Shown piece by piece: positions 35,790-45,203 of a stretch of 64,000 bases of DNA; the first letter of the stretch is position 1; the number at the start of each line of letters is the position of its first letter. The translations under genes were made by a program, and so were the position numbers. The stretch is from Phycisphaeraceae bacterium (lineage in GTDB: Bacteria; Planctomycetota; Phycisphaerae; Phycisphaerales; Phycisphaeraceae), in NCBI GenBank assembly GCA_029260615.1, contig JAJDCX010000084.1:1-64000 (forward strand). The letters are read 5' to 3'. The notes below the pieces were generated by a model that searched no databases, was not told the DNA's origin, and saw nothing but the letters and a program-made list of their open reading frames with translations.

Positions 35790-36361
35790 CTTGGTTTCCA
35801 CCCATCCGCACCGACCTGCTGCCTCAGAGTAAAAGAATAAACATCCTCGCCCCGTCGGGCCACGAACACCAACTCCCACCGCCCAGCCTTACGCATCTTC
35901 ATCTGCGTCACATACACCCCCGGCGCAGCCTCTTTCATATCCGCATCGAATACCTGGCTGGCCCGTGCAAGATGAAACGCACTCACTCCCACTGCCACGC
36001 CAGTGAGGGGCTCTCCCTGCGTATCCTTCATCGACAACCGAACCATCCGACCGCCAAGCATGTCGGCACGCTCGGCCACCACCAACGCCACACCCCAGCC
36101 CAACGCCTCCCCCGCACGCTGCTTGGCCATATGCTCGTCCCACGCCAACGCCTTGCTGTGGTAATCACGCACCACCGCCCCCGAAGGATCGGACGTCGCC
36201 ACCACAAACGCGACCAGACAGATAACGATCTGCAAACCCAGCAACCCTAGGACAATAGTCGGCCAGATCCACGCCCCGCCGTGTTCCTCGTTAAGGTCAC
36301 CGGGCGAATCTCCGGGGGAATCTCCGGGGGGGGGCGGCGTCTGTGCGGTGAGTTGTGTCAT
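35786..36361 (-). CDS. ccoH: cbb3 oxidase maturation protein CcoH (FixH)
   Basis: 191 aa. Pro/Gly/Asp-rich N-terminus, one membrane helix (WPTIVLGLLGLQIVICLVAFVV), then the FixH periplasmic domain (VVRDYHSKALAWDEHMAKQ is the typical post-helix segment; AGRWELVFVARRG the typical end). Overlaps ccoG and the SafE-like gene by 4 nt on each side. FixH works with CcoI in copper assembly in characterised species. Confidence 0.88.
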   Translation of the reverse strand: MTQLTAQTPPPPGDSPGDSPGDLNEEHGGAWIWPTIVLGLLGLQIVICLVAFVVATSDPSGAVVRDYHSKALAWDEHMAKQRAGEALGWGVALVVAERADMLGGRMVRLSMKDTQGEPLTGVAVGVSAFHLARASQVFDADMKEAAPGVYVTQMKMRKAGRWELVFVARRGEDVYSFTLRQQVGADGWKPR

Positions 36362-37830
36362 GATGCATCCCCTTGCCCGGTCGTTTCAGGTATTGATCCC
36401 GCAGGTGTATTAGAAGCCTTATCCTTCGCAGGCCCATACGGCCCAAGCAGCCGACAAGTAATAGCCTGCTCAAACCCCGCACCGTCGCTTATGTGCAGGA
36501 CGATATCACAAACCCCCTTGGTAAACGCCGAACGAGGCAGCACGATCAACACCCCCTCCGTCCGCGACGCCCCCGGATCGATCGCCAACGGGTTCTCCGC
36601 CAACTCGATCCGCGTCACCACATCACCCACCGGCTCCACTTGGTAAGCCGCCGCCATCTCCCGGCGGTTGGTGATCTTGATCCGCATCGAGTTAGACACC
36701 TGCCCATCTTCCATCAGGGTAAACGGGTTGCCCAGGTTGCGCAGCATCACCACATCCGCCGACTTCTTCACACTCAACAAAACCGTCAGAGCCGTCAGCA
36801 AAACCAGCATGATTACCGGATAGATCACGACACGCGGACGCAGCAGCCCGGCGGACTCACCATCCATCGCCGCCTGCGTGCTGTAACGGATCAGACCCGC
36901 ATCGCGCCCAAGCTTCGCCATCACCGGCGTACAAGCATCAACACACTGCGCACAACCGATGCACTCCATCTGCAAACCATCACGGATATCGATCCCCGTC
37001 GGGCAGGTATCCACACACAGATGACAATCAACGCAGTCCCCCGCTTGCTCGGCTTCACCCTCGCTTGGCTTACGCTTCTTACCTCTCGGCTCGCCACGGG
37101 TCTTGTCGTAACTCACGATCAGCGACTGTCGATCAAGCAGCGCCGATTGCAGCCGCCCATAGGGGCACGCGATGATGCAGGTCTGCTCACGGAAGAAACC
37201 AAAGTCAAACATCATCGCCCCGGTGACCGCCGCCATAATCACAAACGCGACCGGATGCTCAAACGGCGAACTGGTGATCCACTTCGCCAGACTCTCCACC
37301 CCCACAAAATACGCCAGGAACGTGTGTGCCAAATACATCGAGACCAACAGATACACCCCGTACCGCGCGACCCGCTTCCAGCCCGCCACCGGCTTACGCG
37401 ATTTGCCTCCCTTGCCCTTGGTCCCCTCGAACAGCCGCTCGATCGGCCGGTACACAAACTCCATATACACCGTCTGCGGGCATGCCCACCCGCACCAGAC
37501 CCGCCCAAACAACGCCGTCATCAGAAAAATACCCACCAGCAGCGTCACCAAAGTCAGCGCCAACAAAATCGTGTCGGTCGGGAGAAACGTAAACCCAAAC
37601 AAGATGAACTTGCGGTGCAAAATATCCAAGAGCACCAACGGCTTCTCCAAGCCAAACAGCAGGTGGATATAAGGCGTCAGCGTAAAGGCGACGATCAGGA
37701 AGTAGGCGAACATCCGCCGGGCTGTGAGAAACGAACCGCCGGACAGCCGGGGACTCAACCAGCGTCTCGATCCGTCCTTCTCCAGCGTCGAGAGGACGCG
37801 ATCTTCGGGCTCAAGCAGTGAGGAAGGCAA
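36358..37830 (-). CDS. ccoG: Cytochrome c oxidase accessory protein CcoG (RdxA/FixG)
   Basis: 490 aa membrane iron-sulfur protein. N-terminal helices (FAYFLIVAFTLTPYIHLLFG after RRM), the GRVWCGWACPQTVYMEF motif, CIIACPYGRLQSALLDRQS, and two 4Fe-4S motifs (CVDCHLCVDTCP and CIGCAQCVDAC). The C-terminal Ig-like periplasmic domain is present. Reduces copper for cbb3 assembly in studied systems. It starts 103 bp after ccoP. Confidence 0.95.
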   Translation of the reverse strand: MPSSLLEPEDRVLSTLEKDGSRRWLSPRLSGGSFLTARRMFAYFLIVAFTLTPYIHLLFGLEKPLVLLDILHRKFILFGFTFLPTDTILLALTLVTLLVGIFLMTALFGRVWCGWACPQTVYMEFVYRPIERLFEGTKGKGGKSRKPVAGWKRVARYGVYLLVSMYLAHTFLAYFVGVESLAKWITSSPFEHPVAFVIMAAVTGAMMFDFGFFREQTCIIACPYGRLQSALLDRQSLIVSYDKTRGEPRGKKRKPSEGEAEQAGDCVDCHLCVDTCPTGIDIRDGLQMECIGCAQCVDACTPVMAKLGRDAGLIRYSTQAAMDGESAGLLRPRVVIYPVIMLVLLTALTVLLSVKKSADVVMLRNLGNPFTLMEDGQVSNSMRIKITNRREMAAAYQVEPVGDVVTRIELAENPLAIDPGASRTEGVLIVLPRSAFTKGVCDIVLHISDGAGFEQAITCRLLGPYGPAKDKASNTPAGSIPETTGQGDAS

Positions 37831-37933
37831 AGTAAACGCTCATCGGTAAGAATTCGTAGGCCATGCTAGCCCGCCTGTTCGGCGGTTTCCACAGGCACTT
37901 CCTCGTGGGCGGCCTCCGCAGATACTCCAGGGA

Positions 37934-38524
37934 CTACTCCGTGGGAGCCGCAGGCCAGGGATCGATCACCGAGCCCTCTTCGCCCCGAGGCCCAGGCTTG
38001 TTCTGCCCGCGCAGGCTGGCGACGTAGGCCGAAACCATCACGATCTCGTTGGGGTGCAGCCGGTTCTGCCAGGCAGGCATCGCTCCGTTGGCGGCGCCCT
38101 TCTGAATCACCGTGGCGACATCACCAAGCCGCTTAACGTTCTTGTAATGGTCGTCGGTGAGATTCGGACCGACCAGGCCGACGCCCTCTTTGCCGTGACA
38201 GGAGACGCAGTTGCCCTCGAACGTCTTCTGCCCGAACAGCACCCAATTTTCTTCCTGCATGTAAGTCAGGATCGTCGGCTCATCCGGCGTCAGTATCCCG
38301 ATCTCCTCAAACTGCAGCTTCAGGTTCGCTGTGACGGCGTTATCGTAGGCCTGCGCCACACTCGTCCCGGCCGTGCCCAACTGGTACGCCATGTAATACA
38401 GCACCGCAAACACGATCCCACCGAAAAACATCCAGCTCCACCACCCGGGGATCGGGTTGTCGTATTCGGTGATGCCGTCGTACTCGTGACCGGTCAACTC
38501 ATCTTGAATCGGGGAATCACTCAT
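37934..38524 (-). CDS. ccoP: cbb3-type cytochrome c oxidase subunit III (CcoP), single haem
   Basis: 196 aa. N-terminus with the family's PIPGWWSWMFFGGIVFAVLYY membrane helix, then one cytochrome c domain: CVSCHG haem site and a distal methionine in GAMPAW. Classical CcoP has two haem c domains and about 290-310 aa; the other domain is missing here, so the protein is mono-haem. It overlaps ccoQ by 8 nt. Confidence 0.92.
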   Translation of the reverse strand: MSDSPIQDELTGHEYDGITEYDNPIPGWWSWMFFGGIVFAVLYYMAYQLGTAGTSVAQAYDNAVTANLKLQFEEIGILTPDEPTILTYMQEENWVLFGQKTFEGNCVSCHGKEGVGLVGPNLTDDHYKNVKRLGDVATVIQKGAANGAMPAWQNRLHPNEIVMVSAYVASLRGQNKPGPRGEEGSVIDPWPAAPTE

Positions 38525-38738
38525 GCTGCGCTGCTCCGTGCTCGGCGTTCGCTTGTCCGGCGGGTGTTTTCACGGGGCCGACATCCTCGGTCAACGCCAT
38601 CCTCGCAAAATGCTGCATCTCACTCTTTGGACGGATCAGGGTCGATACCAGGATCATCATGAACGCCAGAAAAAACAGCGCCAGTGCGATCTCGGCAAAC
38701 ATCCCAAATCCCGCGTATTGCGTAATCAGTTGGATCAT
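38517..38738 (-). CDS. ccoQ: cbb3-type oxidase subunit CcoQ
   Basis: 73 aa with one membrane helix (FAEIALALFFLAFMMILVSTLI) and the segment RPKSEMQHFARMALTED, which follows the CcoQ/FixQ pattern. The start codon shares one base with the ccoNO stop (TGATG). Stabilises the oxidase complex in known systems. Confidence 0.88.
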   Translation of the reverse strand: MIQLITQYAGFGMFAEIALALFFLAFMMILVSTLIRPKSEMQHFARMALTEDVGPVKTPAGQANAEHGAAQHE

Positions 38739-41056
38739 CAGTGACCTCCCCCCGCCGCAGCTTCATCTTGCGATCCAGACGCATCGGCTCCCGCCTCATC
38801 CTCCGGCTCGGGCGTCTTGAAAATATCCGTCCCAAGCCGTTGCAGGTACGCGATCAACGCCACCACTTCTTTATCCTCAAGACCAGTCGGCCCGTCCTGC
38901 TCCACGATCTCCCCGGCGATCAACTTCGCCTGAGCCCGAGCCAATGCTTCGGCGTTGTCCTGCTCATCCTGGGTATACGGCACACCCAGTATCACCATCG
39001 CGTTAACCCGCAACGGGATCGACTTAAAGTCCAGCTTCTTCTTCTCAAACCAGGAATACTCCGGCATGATCGACCCGGGGGTGACCTGCGCGGGGTCCTG
39101 GAAATGCAACACATGCCAGAGGTGCGACTGCTTGCCACCCTCACGCGCCAGGTCCGGGCCGATACGGCGCGAACCCCACTGGAACGGATGGTCATACACA
39201 AACTCGCCGGGCTTGGAGTATTCCCCGTACCGGATCGTCTCGGCAAGCAACGGCCGGATCATCTGCGAGTGGCAGTTGTAACAACCCTCCGAGACATAAA
39301 TATCCCGGCCCGCCAGCTCCAACGGCGTGTAAGGCGTAACCGTCGCGATCGTCGGGACATTCGAGCGGATCAAGAACGTCGGGATGATCTCAAACAGCGA
39401 CGCTGCCCCCACCGCGATCAGAACCCATACCGAGAACCGCACCGGCAGCCGTTCCCACTTGCGGTGCCACTTGAACTGCATCCAGACGTCGGCCTTGTGA
39501 CCAAGCTCGGTAACACCCTTGAGCCTGGACTCCGGCGCCGGCGGATCAACATAACCCTTAGACAACGCCGGGGCCTCATGCACAGGCACATCGTAGGTTG
39601 CAGGCCGGCTACGCCACGTCATGTAGTAGTTGTAAGCACACAGCAACGCACCGGCCATGTAACACGAGCCGCCAATCACGCGGACCCAGTACATCGGGAT
39701 CACACGCACCACCGTCTCGACAAAGTCGGGATACGAAAGCTGGCCCTGCTCGGTCATCCCACGCCACATCAGGCCCTGGGTCAGACCGGCCACATAAATC
39801 GGGATGATGTACAAAAGTATCCCGATCGTCCCCAGCCAGAAGTGCGTCTCCGCCAGCTTCTTGCTGTACAGCTTGGTCTGGAACAACCTAGGCAGCAGGT
39901 AGTACATCATCCCAAACGCCATAAACCCGTTCCAACCAAGCGTCCCGGCATGGACGTGTGCGATCGTCCAGTCCGTGTAATGGCTCAGCATGTTCACGCT
40001 CTTGATCGACAGCAACGGCCCCTCGAACGTGCTCATCCCGTAGAACGTCACCGCCACCACGAAGAATTTCAGCACCGGGTCCGTCGTCACCTTGTGCCAG
40101 ACACCCCGCAGCGTCAGCAGCCCGTTAATCATCCCCCCCCAACTCGGCATCCACAGCATCACCGAGAAGATCATCCCCAGCGTCGATGCCCACTCAGGCA
40201 AAGCCGTATAGTGCAGGTGGTGAGGCCCGGCCCATATGTAGATAAATACCAGCGACCAGAAGTGGATGATACTCAGCTTGTAAGAAAACACCGGCCGATC
40301 CGCCGCCTTGGGCATGAAGTAATACATCAGCCCCAAAAACGGCGTGGTCAGGAAAAACGCCACCGCGTTATGCCCGTACCACCACTGCATAAACGCATCC
40401 TGCACCCCGGCATAAATCGGGTAGCTCTTAATCAGCGATCCACCGAAAATCGGGATCACCAGGTTATTAAACACATGCAGCATCGCCACCGTGATGATCG
40501 TCGCGATGTAGAACCACAGGGCGACATACAGATGCCGCTCTCGACGCTTAATCAGCGTCATCAGGAAGTTGCCCCCAAAGAACCCAAGCCAGACCACCGC
40601 GATCGCGATATCGACCGGCCACTCAAGCTCCGCATACTCCTTGCTCTGGCTGATACCCAACGGCAGCGTGACCGCCGCGCTGACGATAATTAATTGCCAA
40701 CCCCAAAAGTGCAGCTTGCTCAACAGATCGCTGTACATCCGCGCCTTGCACAATCGCTGGGTCGAGTAGTACACGCCCGCAAAGATCGTGTTCCCCGCAA
40801 ACGCGAAGATCGCCGCGTTGGTGTGCAACGGACGCAGCCGACCGAACGTGATGTACGGGATCCCCAGGTTCGCTGCCGGGAACGCCAACTCGATCGCGAT
40901 AATGATCCCGACCAGAAACGCCACCAACGCCCACACAAGCGTCGCCAGCAAGAACATCCGCACGATCTGGTCGTCGTAGCTGAACCGTTCGAGGATGCCG
41001 GACTTAGACAGGGACGGGTCAGTAGGTTCCATCGTTTGGGTTGTTGTCACCGGCAC
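38738..41056 (-). CDS. ccoN: Fused cbb3-type cytochrome c oxidase subunits I and II (CcoNO)
   Basis: 772 aa. Residues about 1-490 are CcoN, the twelve-helix catalytic subunit (YITFGRLRPLHTNAAIFAF, the HNAVAFFLTTPF haem-copper region, WAGPHHLHYTALPEW). Residues about 540-745 are CcoO with one membrane helix and the haem c site GCYNCHSQMIRP, including the family's MPEYSWF. The fusion joins two normally separate genes. Start is GTG 41056 with AGGAG 5 nt upstream. This is the terminal oxidase for respiration at low oxygen. Confidence 0.95.
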   Translation of the reverse strand: MPVTTTQTMEPTDPSLSKSGILERFSYDDQIVRMFLLATLVWALVAFLVGIIIAIELAFPAANLGIPYITFGRLRPLHTNAAIFAFAGNTIFAGVYYSTQRLCKARMYSDLLSKLHFWGWQLIIVSAAVTLPLGISQSKEYAELEWPVDIAIAVVWLGFFGGNFLMTLIKRRERHLYVALWFYIATIITVAMLHVFNNLVIPIFGGSLIKSYPIYAGVQDAFMQWWYGHNAVAFFLTTPFLGLMYYFMPKAADRPVFSYKLSIIHFWSLVFIYIWAGPHHLHYTALPEWASTLGMIFSVMLWMPSWGGMINGLLTLRGVWHKVTTDPVLKFFVVAVTFYGMSTFEGPLLSIKSVNMLSHYTDWTIAHVHAGTLGWNGFMAFGMMYYLLPRLFQTKLYSKKLAETHFWLGTIGILLYIIPIYVAGLTQGLMWRGMTEQGQLSYPDFVETVVRVIPMYWVRVIGGSCYMAGALLCAYNYYMTWRSRPATYDVPVHEAPALSKGYVDPPAPESRLKGVTELGHKADVWMQFKWHRKWERLPVRFSVWVLIAVGAASLFEIIPTFLIRSNVPTIATVTPYTPLELAGRDIYVSEGCYNCHSQMIRPLLAETIRYGEYSKPGEFVYDHPFQWGSRRIGPDLAREGGKQSHLWHVLHFQDPAQVTPGSIMPEYSWFEKKKLDFKSIPLRVNAMVILGVPYTQDEQDNAEALARAQAKLIAGEIVEQDGPTGLEDKEVVALIAYLQRLGTDIFKTPEPEDEAGADASGSQDEAAAGGGH

Positions 41057-41140
41057 ATGTCTCCTGATCGTGAGGGCCTATCCCTGTGAGGTACCGATCC
41101 ACTCCATGCGGGGTATTGTCGGCTAGCGTATCGGCCCAAG

Positions 41141-41156
41141 TCTATCTTTTGATAGA
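41141..41156. promoter_or_regulatory. Dyad upstream of the cbb3 operon
   Basis: TCTATC-TTTT-GATAGA, a perfect 6+4+6 palindrome, about 85 bp before the ccoNO start. The 4-bp spacer recalls CRP/FNR-family sites, but the half-sites are not the FNR TTGAT/ATCAA pattern. Could be an operator; nothing in the sequence proves it. Confidence 0.35.
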
Positions 41157-41171
41157 TCGCCTGTCATCTGG

Positions 41172-41204
41172 ACAACCACCCCGCGAAATTCGCGGGGTGG
41201 TTGT
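41172..41204. terminator. Strong 15-bp stem hairpin between the porin-like and cbb3 genes
   Basis: ACAACCACCCCGCGA, loop AAT, then a perfect complement. It lies 75 bp after the stop of the minus-strand porin-like gene and should end its transcript or protect its 3' end. There is no T tract on either side, so a classic intrinsic terminator is not fully met. Confidence 0.6.
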
Positions 41205-41278
41205 GTGGAAAAACCCGTATACGATCGGCCGTGGTGAAGGCAGCCTACACTAGGCCGACCACGCCGATACACATTGAT

Positions 41279-42214
41279 TTAGAACGACCAGACCAGTGAG
41301 AACGTCCAGCGATACCCGAAGATATCCACGTTGTCGGTCAACGGCATCTCATAAGCCACCCGGGCCGCCACGTTGTCTGTCGGGCGGATCTCACCACCCA
41401 GGCCCAGCGTGATGACGTCCTCGCTCTTGCCGCCGCCCAGGTTCACCACGTCCAACCCCGAGAACAGCAGCGGGGCCGTCGAACCCTCGTCCAGCGTGTG
41501 GAAACCATTGATCTCAACCACCGGGCTGAAGAAATCGCAGACAAAATAGTCCGCGTGCAGGTGCCAATCCAGCGTATCCGAGCTGCCAAAACCCTTCGCG
41601 TCGCTCTTGTTGTCCGCGATATGCACATTCACATTGGCACCCAGGTGCAGCTTGTCCAGGCCTTTGTTCGCCGAGGCCCAGAACCGCCATTCGCTATCGT
41701 CATTAAGCGATGCGCTGTCGCCGGTTGATAGCTCGTACCCCACGCCCACCGCCGCGTGGAACTGATTATCCCAGTCCTGGATGAAGTTCCACTTAAGACC
41801 CGCTGCGATGTCGTTGGCGCCCGAGTCTGCCACCGCCGCGGTGTCCCAGTCGATATACCCGTCCTTATAAGCAACCAGTTGGAGCGTCTGAGTCAGCGCC
41901 AACCGGACCTGCGCCGCGTAGACCTGAGCACTGCCCCCGCCCAACGCGCTGGACTTGGGGAAGTCGTGGAACAGAAACCACGCACGGACGTCCGTCGTAA
42001 CAAACGAGTCCTCGTTGTAGTAAGGCGAGGTCAGCGGATGCACATGCTTCTGCTCCTTGGGAACCTCCGCCGCACGAGGATTCGGATCACCAAAAAGCAC
42101 GAAGTCCGCATGCTGAGCCACCGCAGGCACCTGCGTCAGCGCCGTCACAGACAGGGACGCCGCCGCAAAGTATGAAATAAACCGGGTTAGTGAGGCTGCC
42201 TTGATTCCCTGCAT
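41279..42214 (-). CDS. Outer membrane beta-barrel-like protein
   Basis: 311 aa with a signal peptide (about 1-33, ending PAVAQ). The rest alternates short amphipathic strands with Asp/Asn/Gly turns (AAGLKWNFIQDWDNQFHAAVGVGYELSTG, LGANVNVHI, LGLGGEIRPTDNVAARVAYEMP) and ends in the aromatic residue of FSLVWSF, the usual signature of an outer membrane barrel. No specific porin family is recognised. It lies between the secretin gene and the cbb3 operon, on the same strand as both but separated by about 220-310 bp, so it is probably its own unit. Confidence 0.75.
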   Translation of the reverse strand: MQGIKAASLTRFISYFAAASLSVTALTQVPAVAQHADFVLFGDPNPRAAEVPKEQKHVHPLTSPYYNEDSFVTTDVRAWFLFHDFPKSSALGGGSAQVYAAQVRLALTQTLQLVAYKDGYIDWDTAAVADSGANDIAAGLKWNFIQDWDNQFHAAVGVGYELSTGDSASLNDDSEWRFWASANKGLDKLHLGANVNVHIADNKSDAKGFGSSDTLDWHLHADYFVCDFFSPVVEINGFHTLDEGSTAPLLFSGLDVVNLGGGKSEDVITLGLGGEIRPTDNVAARVAYEMPLTDNVDIFGYRWTFSLVWSF

Positions 42215-42528
42215 CGTGATCTACTCCTAAAAGAAAGCGTCCAGTCCCTTAGTTCCACCGCCACATTTGGAGTAGGTCCGCCCCGCCCCATGGCTCGCTC
42301 GGTGAAAGCCGGCCGTCAATATAGGAGCATTTCAGGTTTTATCAACCCATATCCTTATATTTTGATCTTTTTAACCATTTATCACCTTCGAACCTGATTA
42401 AACACCCAATACCAGCGCATACAGTCCACCAGCGGAGACCGACTCATCGGTCCTCACCACAAGAAGCACCCCGCAAAAGACCATTCAATAACCCACCCAG
42501 AAACCCTTCACCCCCCCCACCACCCACC
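42215..42528. other. AT-rich promoter region of the porin-like gene
   Basis: 314 bases without a gene. The stretch 42315-42420 is clearly richer in A/T than its surroundings and probably holds the minus-strand promoter. The loosely spaced TCAGGTT/AACCTGA pair was not judged significant. The part next to the secretin stop is C-rich. Confidence 0.4.
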
Positions 42529-45186
42529 TCACCGCCCGGTCGGTTCCCACGGCAAAGGACGATCCAACTCCCCAGGTTCATCCAGATACCTCCCGTAGCC
42601 CGGGTCGTGAAGGATCGCCCCCAACGCCTCCATGTCACGCTGCAATTCCTTCTGCAACGCCGGGTAGTAATGCTCCGTGTAGAAGAAATACTGCGCCACA
42701 TCCTCATCAATCAAAAACACCTTGTCGTCCTTGATCGTCGGCATCAGCAGCAGCCTCCCCTGTGTGAAGTTTCGCAGACGCAGCGACTGGTGCGTGGCAT
42801 TAAGCTGCACCGTGCTCTTAACCACCACCGCACGCCGCAGCCGACGGATATCAATCTCGTCCTTCAGTAAAATCGTAAACCGCCGCCGACCCTGCGCATC
42901 CGCCTGGTTCAGTTCCCACAGCTTCGCGCCCCACGCCTCCCGGTCTGCGCAGTCCACCAACCTCACCTCCGGAACGGGCTGCGTCGGCGCATCAATCGCA
43001 CCACCAAACACACGCTCCGTAAAGATAATCGCCACCGCCTGGTCACCCAGCCTATCAAATAGTCCCGGTGTTTCTTCGAGGAACCCCGGCTCTTCAACAC
43101 CCAGACGATCCGTAAGATACGCCTCCAAGAATTCCACCGAGAACCCCGCCGGGCTGTCCCGGTCGTCCTTGAAGAAGATCATCTTTGACGGGTTCGCGTG
43201 GTCGTCGATCTCACGCCTCTTGATAACCTCATACATCTGCCGGTAAACCAATATCCGCTCACCAGGGATCCGCCCGTCGGCATACCGATCAAACGGGTAC
43301 GTCTCCGAAAGGTCCGGCCGACGATGCAGCACCTGCTCTGCAAGCCTGGACATCTTACGCACCTGCAGGTTCTCAAACAGGAAACGCAAGTCAAACACAT
43401 CCTCCGCACGGATCCGATACCCGTCCCGGAACAGCTTGTTATCAAAGCTGTCAAACGCGTCCTCGTCCTCCGGTGTGTTTCGCCCGACCACCTGATCCTT
43501 AGGCAAAACATACGGCGTGATGACGATAATCACCTCACGCTTCAGCCTGCTTTTCGTCGTGCTCTTAAACAAGTTGCCGAGAATCGGGATATCACCCAGC
43601 AACGGCACCTTCTCTTCCAACTCAACACTGTCCTTACTCACCAGCCCCCCGATGATGAACGGCGTGTTATTTGCAATCCGTGTCTGCGTCTGAACCCGCC
43701 TTGATGCGATCCGCGGTGCCCGCGCCAACTCGTCCCCAGCATTATCAACTATCACCAAATCTTCCCCGGGCACCTGTGCCGACACAATCGCGTCGATCTG
43801 CATGCTCACCTCTTCACCATCCGAGCTGATACGAGGGCGCACATTCAATAGAATCCCCACCGGCAGGTACTTGAAGTTGAAGCTGATCTTGTCCCCACCC
43901 AGCGTCCCCGTCACGCTCGTCGCAATAGGGATCTCTTCACCAACCCGGATCGACGCCTGGCGGTTGTCCAACGTCAACACGCTGGGCCGTGAAAGAATCT
44001 CCGCCTGACGGGCCGTCACCAACGCCTTGATCTGCGCACGCCAATGGTTACTGATATCCGCGATCGTGATGTCCAGCGTCGGCCCACCCGTGATGGCGGG
44101 GAACCGCCCCAGTTGCACATCCTCAATCCCGTCCAGCGTTGAACTACTAAGAAACGGCGACTCCAGCTCCCACTCCACACCCAGTTGTTTCAACCCCGTC
44201 TCCGAGATCTCCAGCACCATCGCCTCGATCACGATCTGGCCCGCAGGTAGATCGATCGAACGATTAATCAGGTCCAGCACCTTCGCATATTGCTCCGGCC
44301 GATGCGGGTGATAGAACACCAACAGGTGCATCAAAGGCGAAGCACTCGTCATGTTCGGCAAATCAGTCGCCACACTCAGCCTCTCCGCATTCGTCGCGTT
44401 CGCCCCACCACCCACCAGCCCCACCCCATCGGGTCCCGGCACCAGCATCACCGCAGGCAGCCTCGCCGTATCCACCTGACCCGTCGGCTCGATCACAGAC
44501 GACCGCCCGACCCCGTCCCCCGCCTTCGTGTATTCAATCGTCTGAATCCCCAAACTCTTAAGCACCCCCAAACACCGGTCCGCCTCGATATAACTCAACT
44601 CTATACGCGCCGTCTTCAGGTCCGTCGGCCCCACGCTCTGCGAACGCTCATGGTGCATCTGCACCGCCGACTCAACCATCTTTACAACCCGATCAATCTC
44701 ATCATTCCCACTTACCCGATCCCCACGCACCGTCTGCCCGACCACCCACACCTGCCCGGGTTGGCTTACATACGACCGGCTGCCTAGCTGTAATAGATGC
44801 ACCCCCTTGGCATCGTTGCGTGCCAAAGTCACCACCCCGCTAAAACCCTTGGGTGCCTCAGACAAACGACCGGCCTGCTGCTCATCCGCAACCCGATACC
44901 CAAGCTCTGCACGCACCCGACCCACCACCACCTCAACCAACTCACGCAATTCATTCCCGCTCATCCCCGGCTGCGCCAGCAGCCGCCCACCCACCGACCC
45001 GGATGCACCAGCCAGATTTTCAGGCGCAACAATCTCTTTAGGTACGACCGCTTGTTCCATCACAGGCACAGACGGCTCATCAGCCATCACCCCAGACCCC
45101 GCCACCGTCAACCACACACCACAAAGCACCATCAGAAAATGTGCCATCCCCTGCTTACCTCGGCTTAGAAAATACTGATCGAACAT
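42529..45186 (-). CDS. Secretin-family outer membrane channel with long C-terminal extension
   Basis: 885 aa from ATG 45186 (CGGAGCC upstream gives the ribosome site). Signal peptide ends near VMADE. N-domain-like parts are around IELSYIEADRCLGVLKSLG and PLMHLLVFYHPHRPEQYAKVLDLI. The secretin core (about 319-562) has IVIEAMVLEISETGLKQLGVEW, LSRPSVLTLDNRQASIRVGEEIP, VGILLNVRPRIS, TPFIIGGL and VPLLGDIPILGNLF. About 320 residues of unknown type follow, containing YPFDRYADGRIPGERILVYRQ and helical stretches, with no recognised domain. The gene starts 17 bp after the ABC exporter stop and is co-transcribed with it. The partner secretion genes of type II or type IV pilus systems are absent. Confidence 0.85.
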   Translation of the reverse strand: MFDQYFLSRGKQGMAHFLMVLCGVWLTVAGSGVMADEPSVPVMEQAVVPKEIVAPENLAGASGSVGGRLLAQPGMSGNELRELVEVVVGRVRAELGYRVADEQQAGRLSEAPKGFSGVVTLARNDAKGVHLLQLGSRSYVSQPGQVWVVGQTVRGDRVSGNDEIDRVVKMVESAVQMHHERSQSVGPTDLKTARIELSYIEADRCLGVLKSLGIQTIEYTKAGDGVGRSSVIEPTGQVDTARLPAVMLVPGPDGVGLVGGGANATNAERLSVATDLPNMTSASPLMHLLVFYHPHRPEQYAKVLDLINRSIDLPAGQIVIEAMVLEISETGLKQLGVEWELESPFLSSSTLDGIEDVQLGRFPAITGGPTLDITIADISNHWRAQIKALVTARQAEILSRPSVLTLDNRQASIRVGEEIPIATSVTGTLGGDKISFNFKYLPVGILLNVRPRISSDGEEVSMQIDAIVSAQVPGEDLVIVDNAGDELARAPRIASRRVQTQTRIANNTPFIIGGLVSKDSVELEEKVPLLGDIPILGNLFKSTTKSRLKREVIIVITPYVLPKDQVVGRNTPEDEDAFDSFDNKLFRDGYRIRAEDVFDLRFLFENLQVRKMSRLAEQVLHRRPDLSETYPFDRYADGRIPGERILVYRQMYEVIKRREIDDHANPSKMIFFKDDRDSPAGFSVEFLEAYLTDRLGVEEPGFLEETPGLFDRLGDQAVAIIFTERVFGGAIDAPTQPVPEVRLVDCADREAWGAKLWELNQADAQGRRRFTILLKDEIDIRRLRRAVVVKSTVQLNATHQSLRLRNFTQGRLLLMPTIKDDKVFLIDEDVAQYFFYTEHYYPALQKELQRDMEALGAILHDPGYGRYLDEPGELDRPLPWEPTGR

Positions 45187-45203
45187 GTTGGCTCCGATTA
45201 ATC

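Noticed and set aside
36493-37821. Plus-strand open frame of 442 codons
   Set aside because: Antisense to ccoG, which has complete iron-sulfur motifs; composition is Arg/Gln/His-rich.
38741-40693. Long plus-strand open frame of 650 codons
   Set aside because: Fully antisense to ccoNO, rich in Arg/His/Pro from reading GC-rich codons in the wrong frame, and with no family motif.
41057-41160. FNR box upstream of ccoNO
   Set aside because: No TTGAT-N4-ATCAA match; the dyad present has different half-sites (TCTATC/GATAGA).
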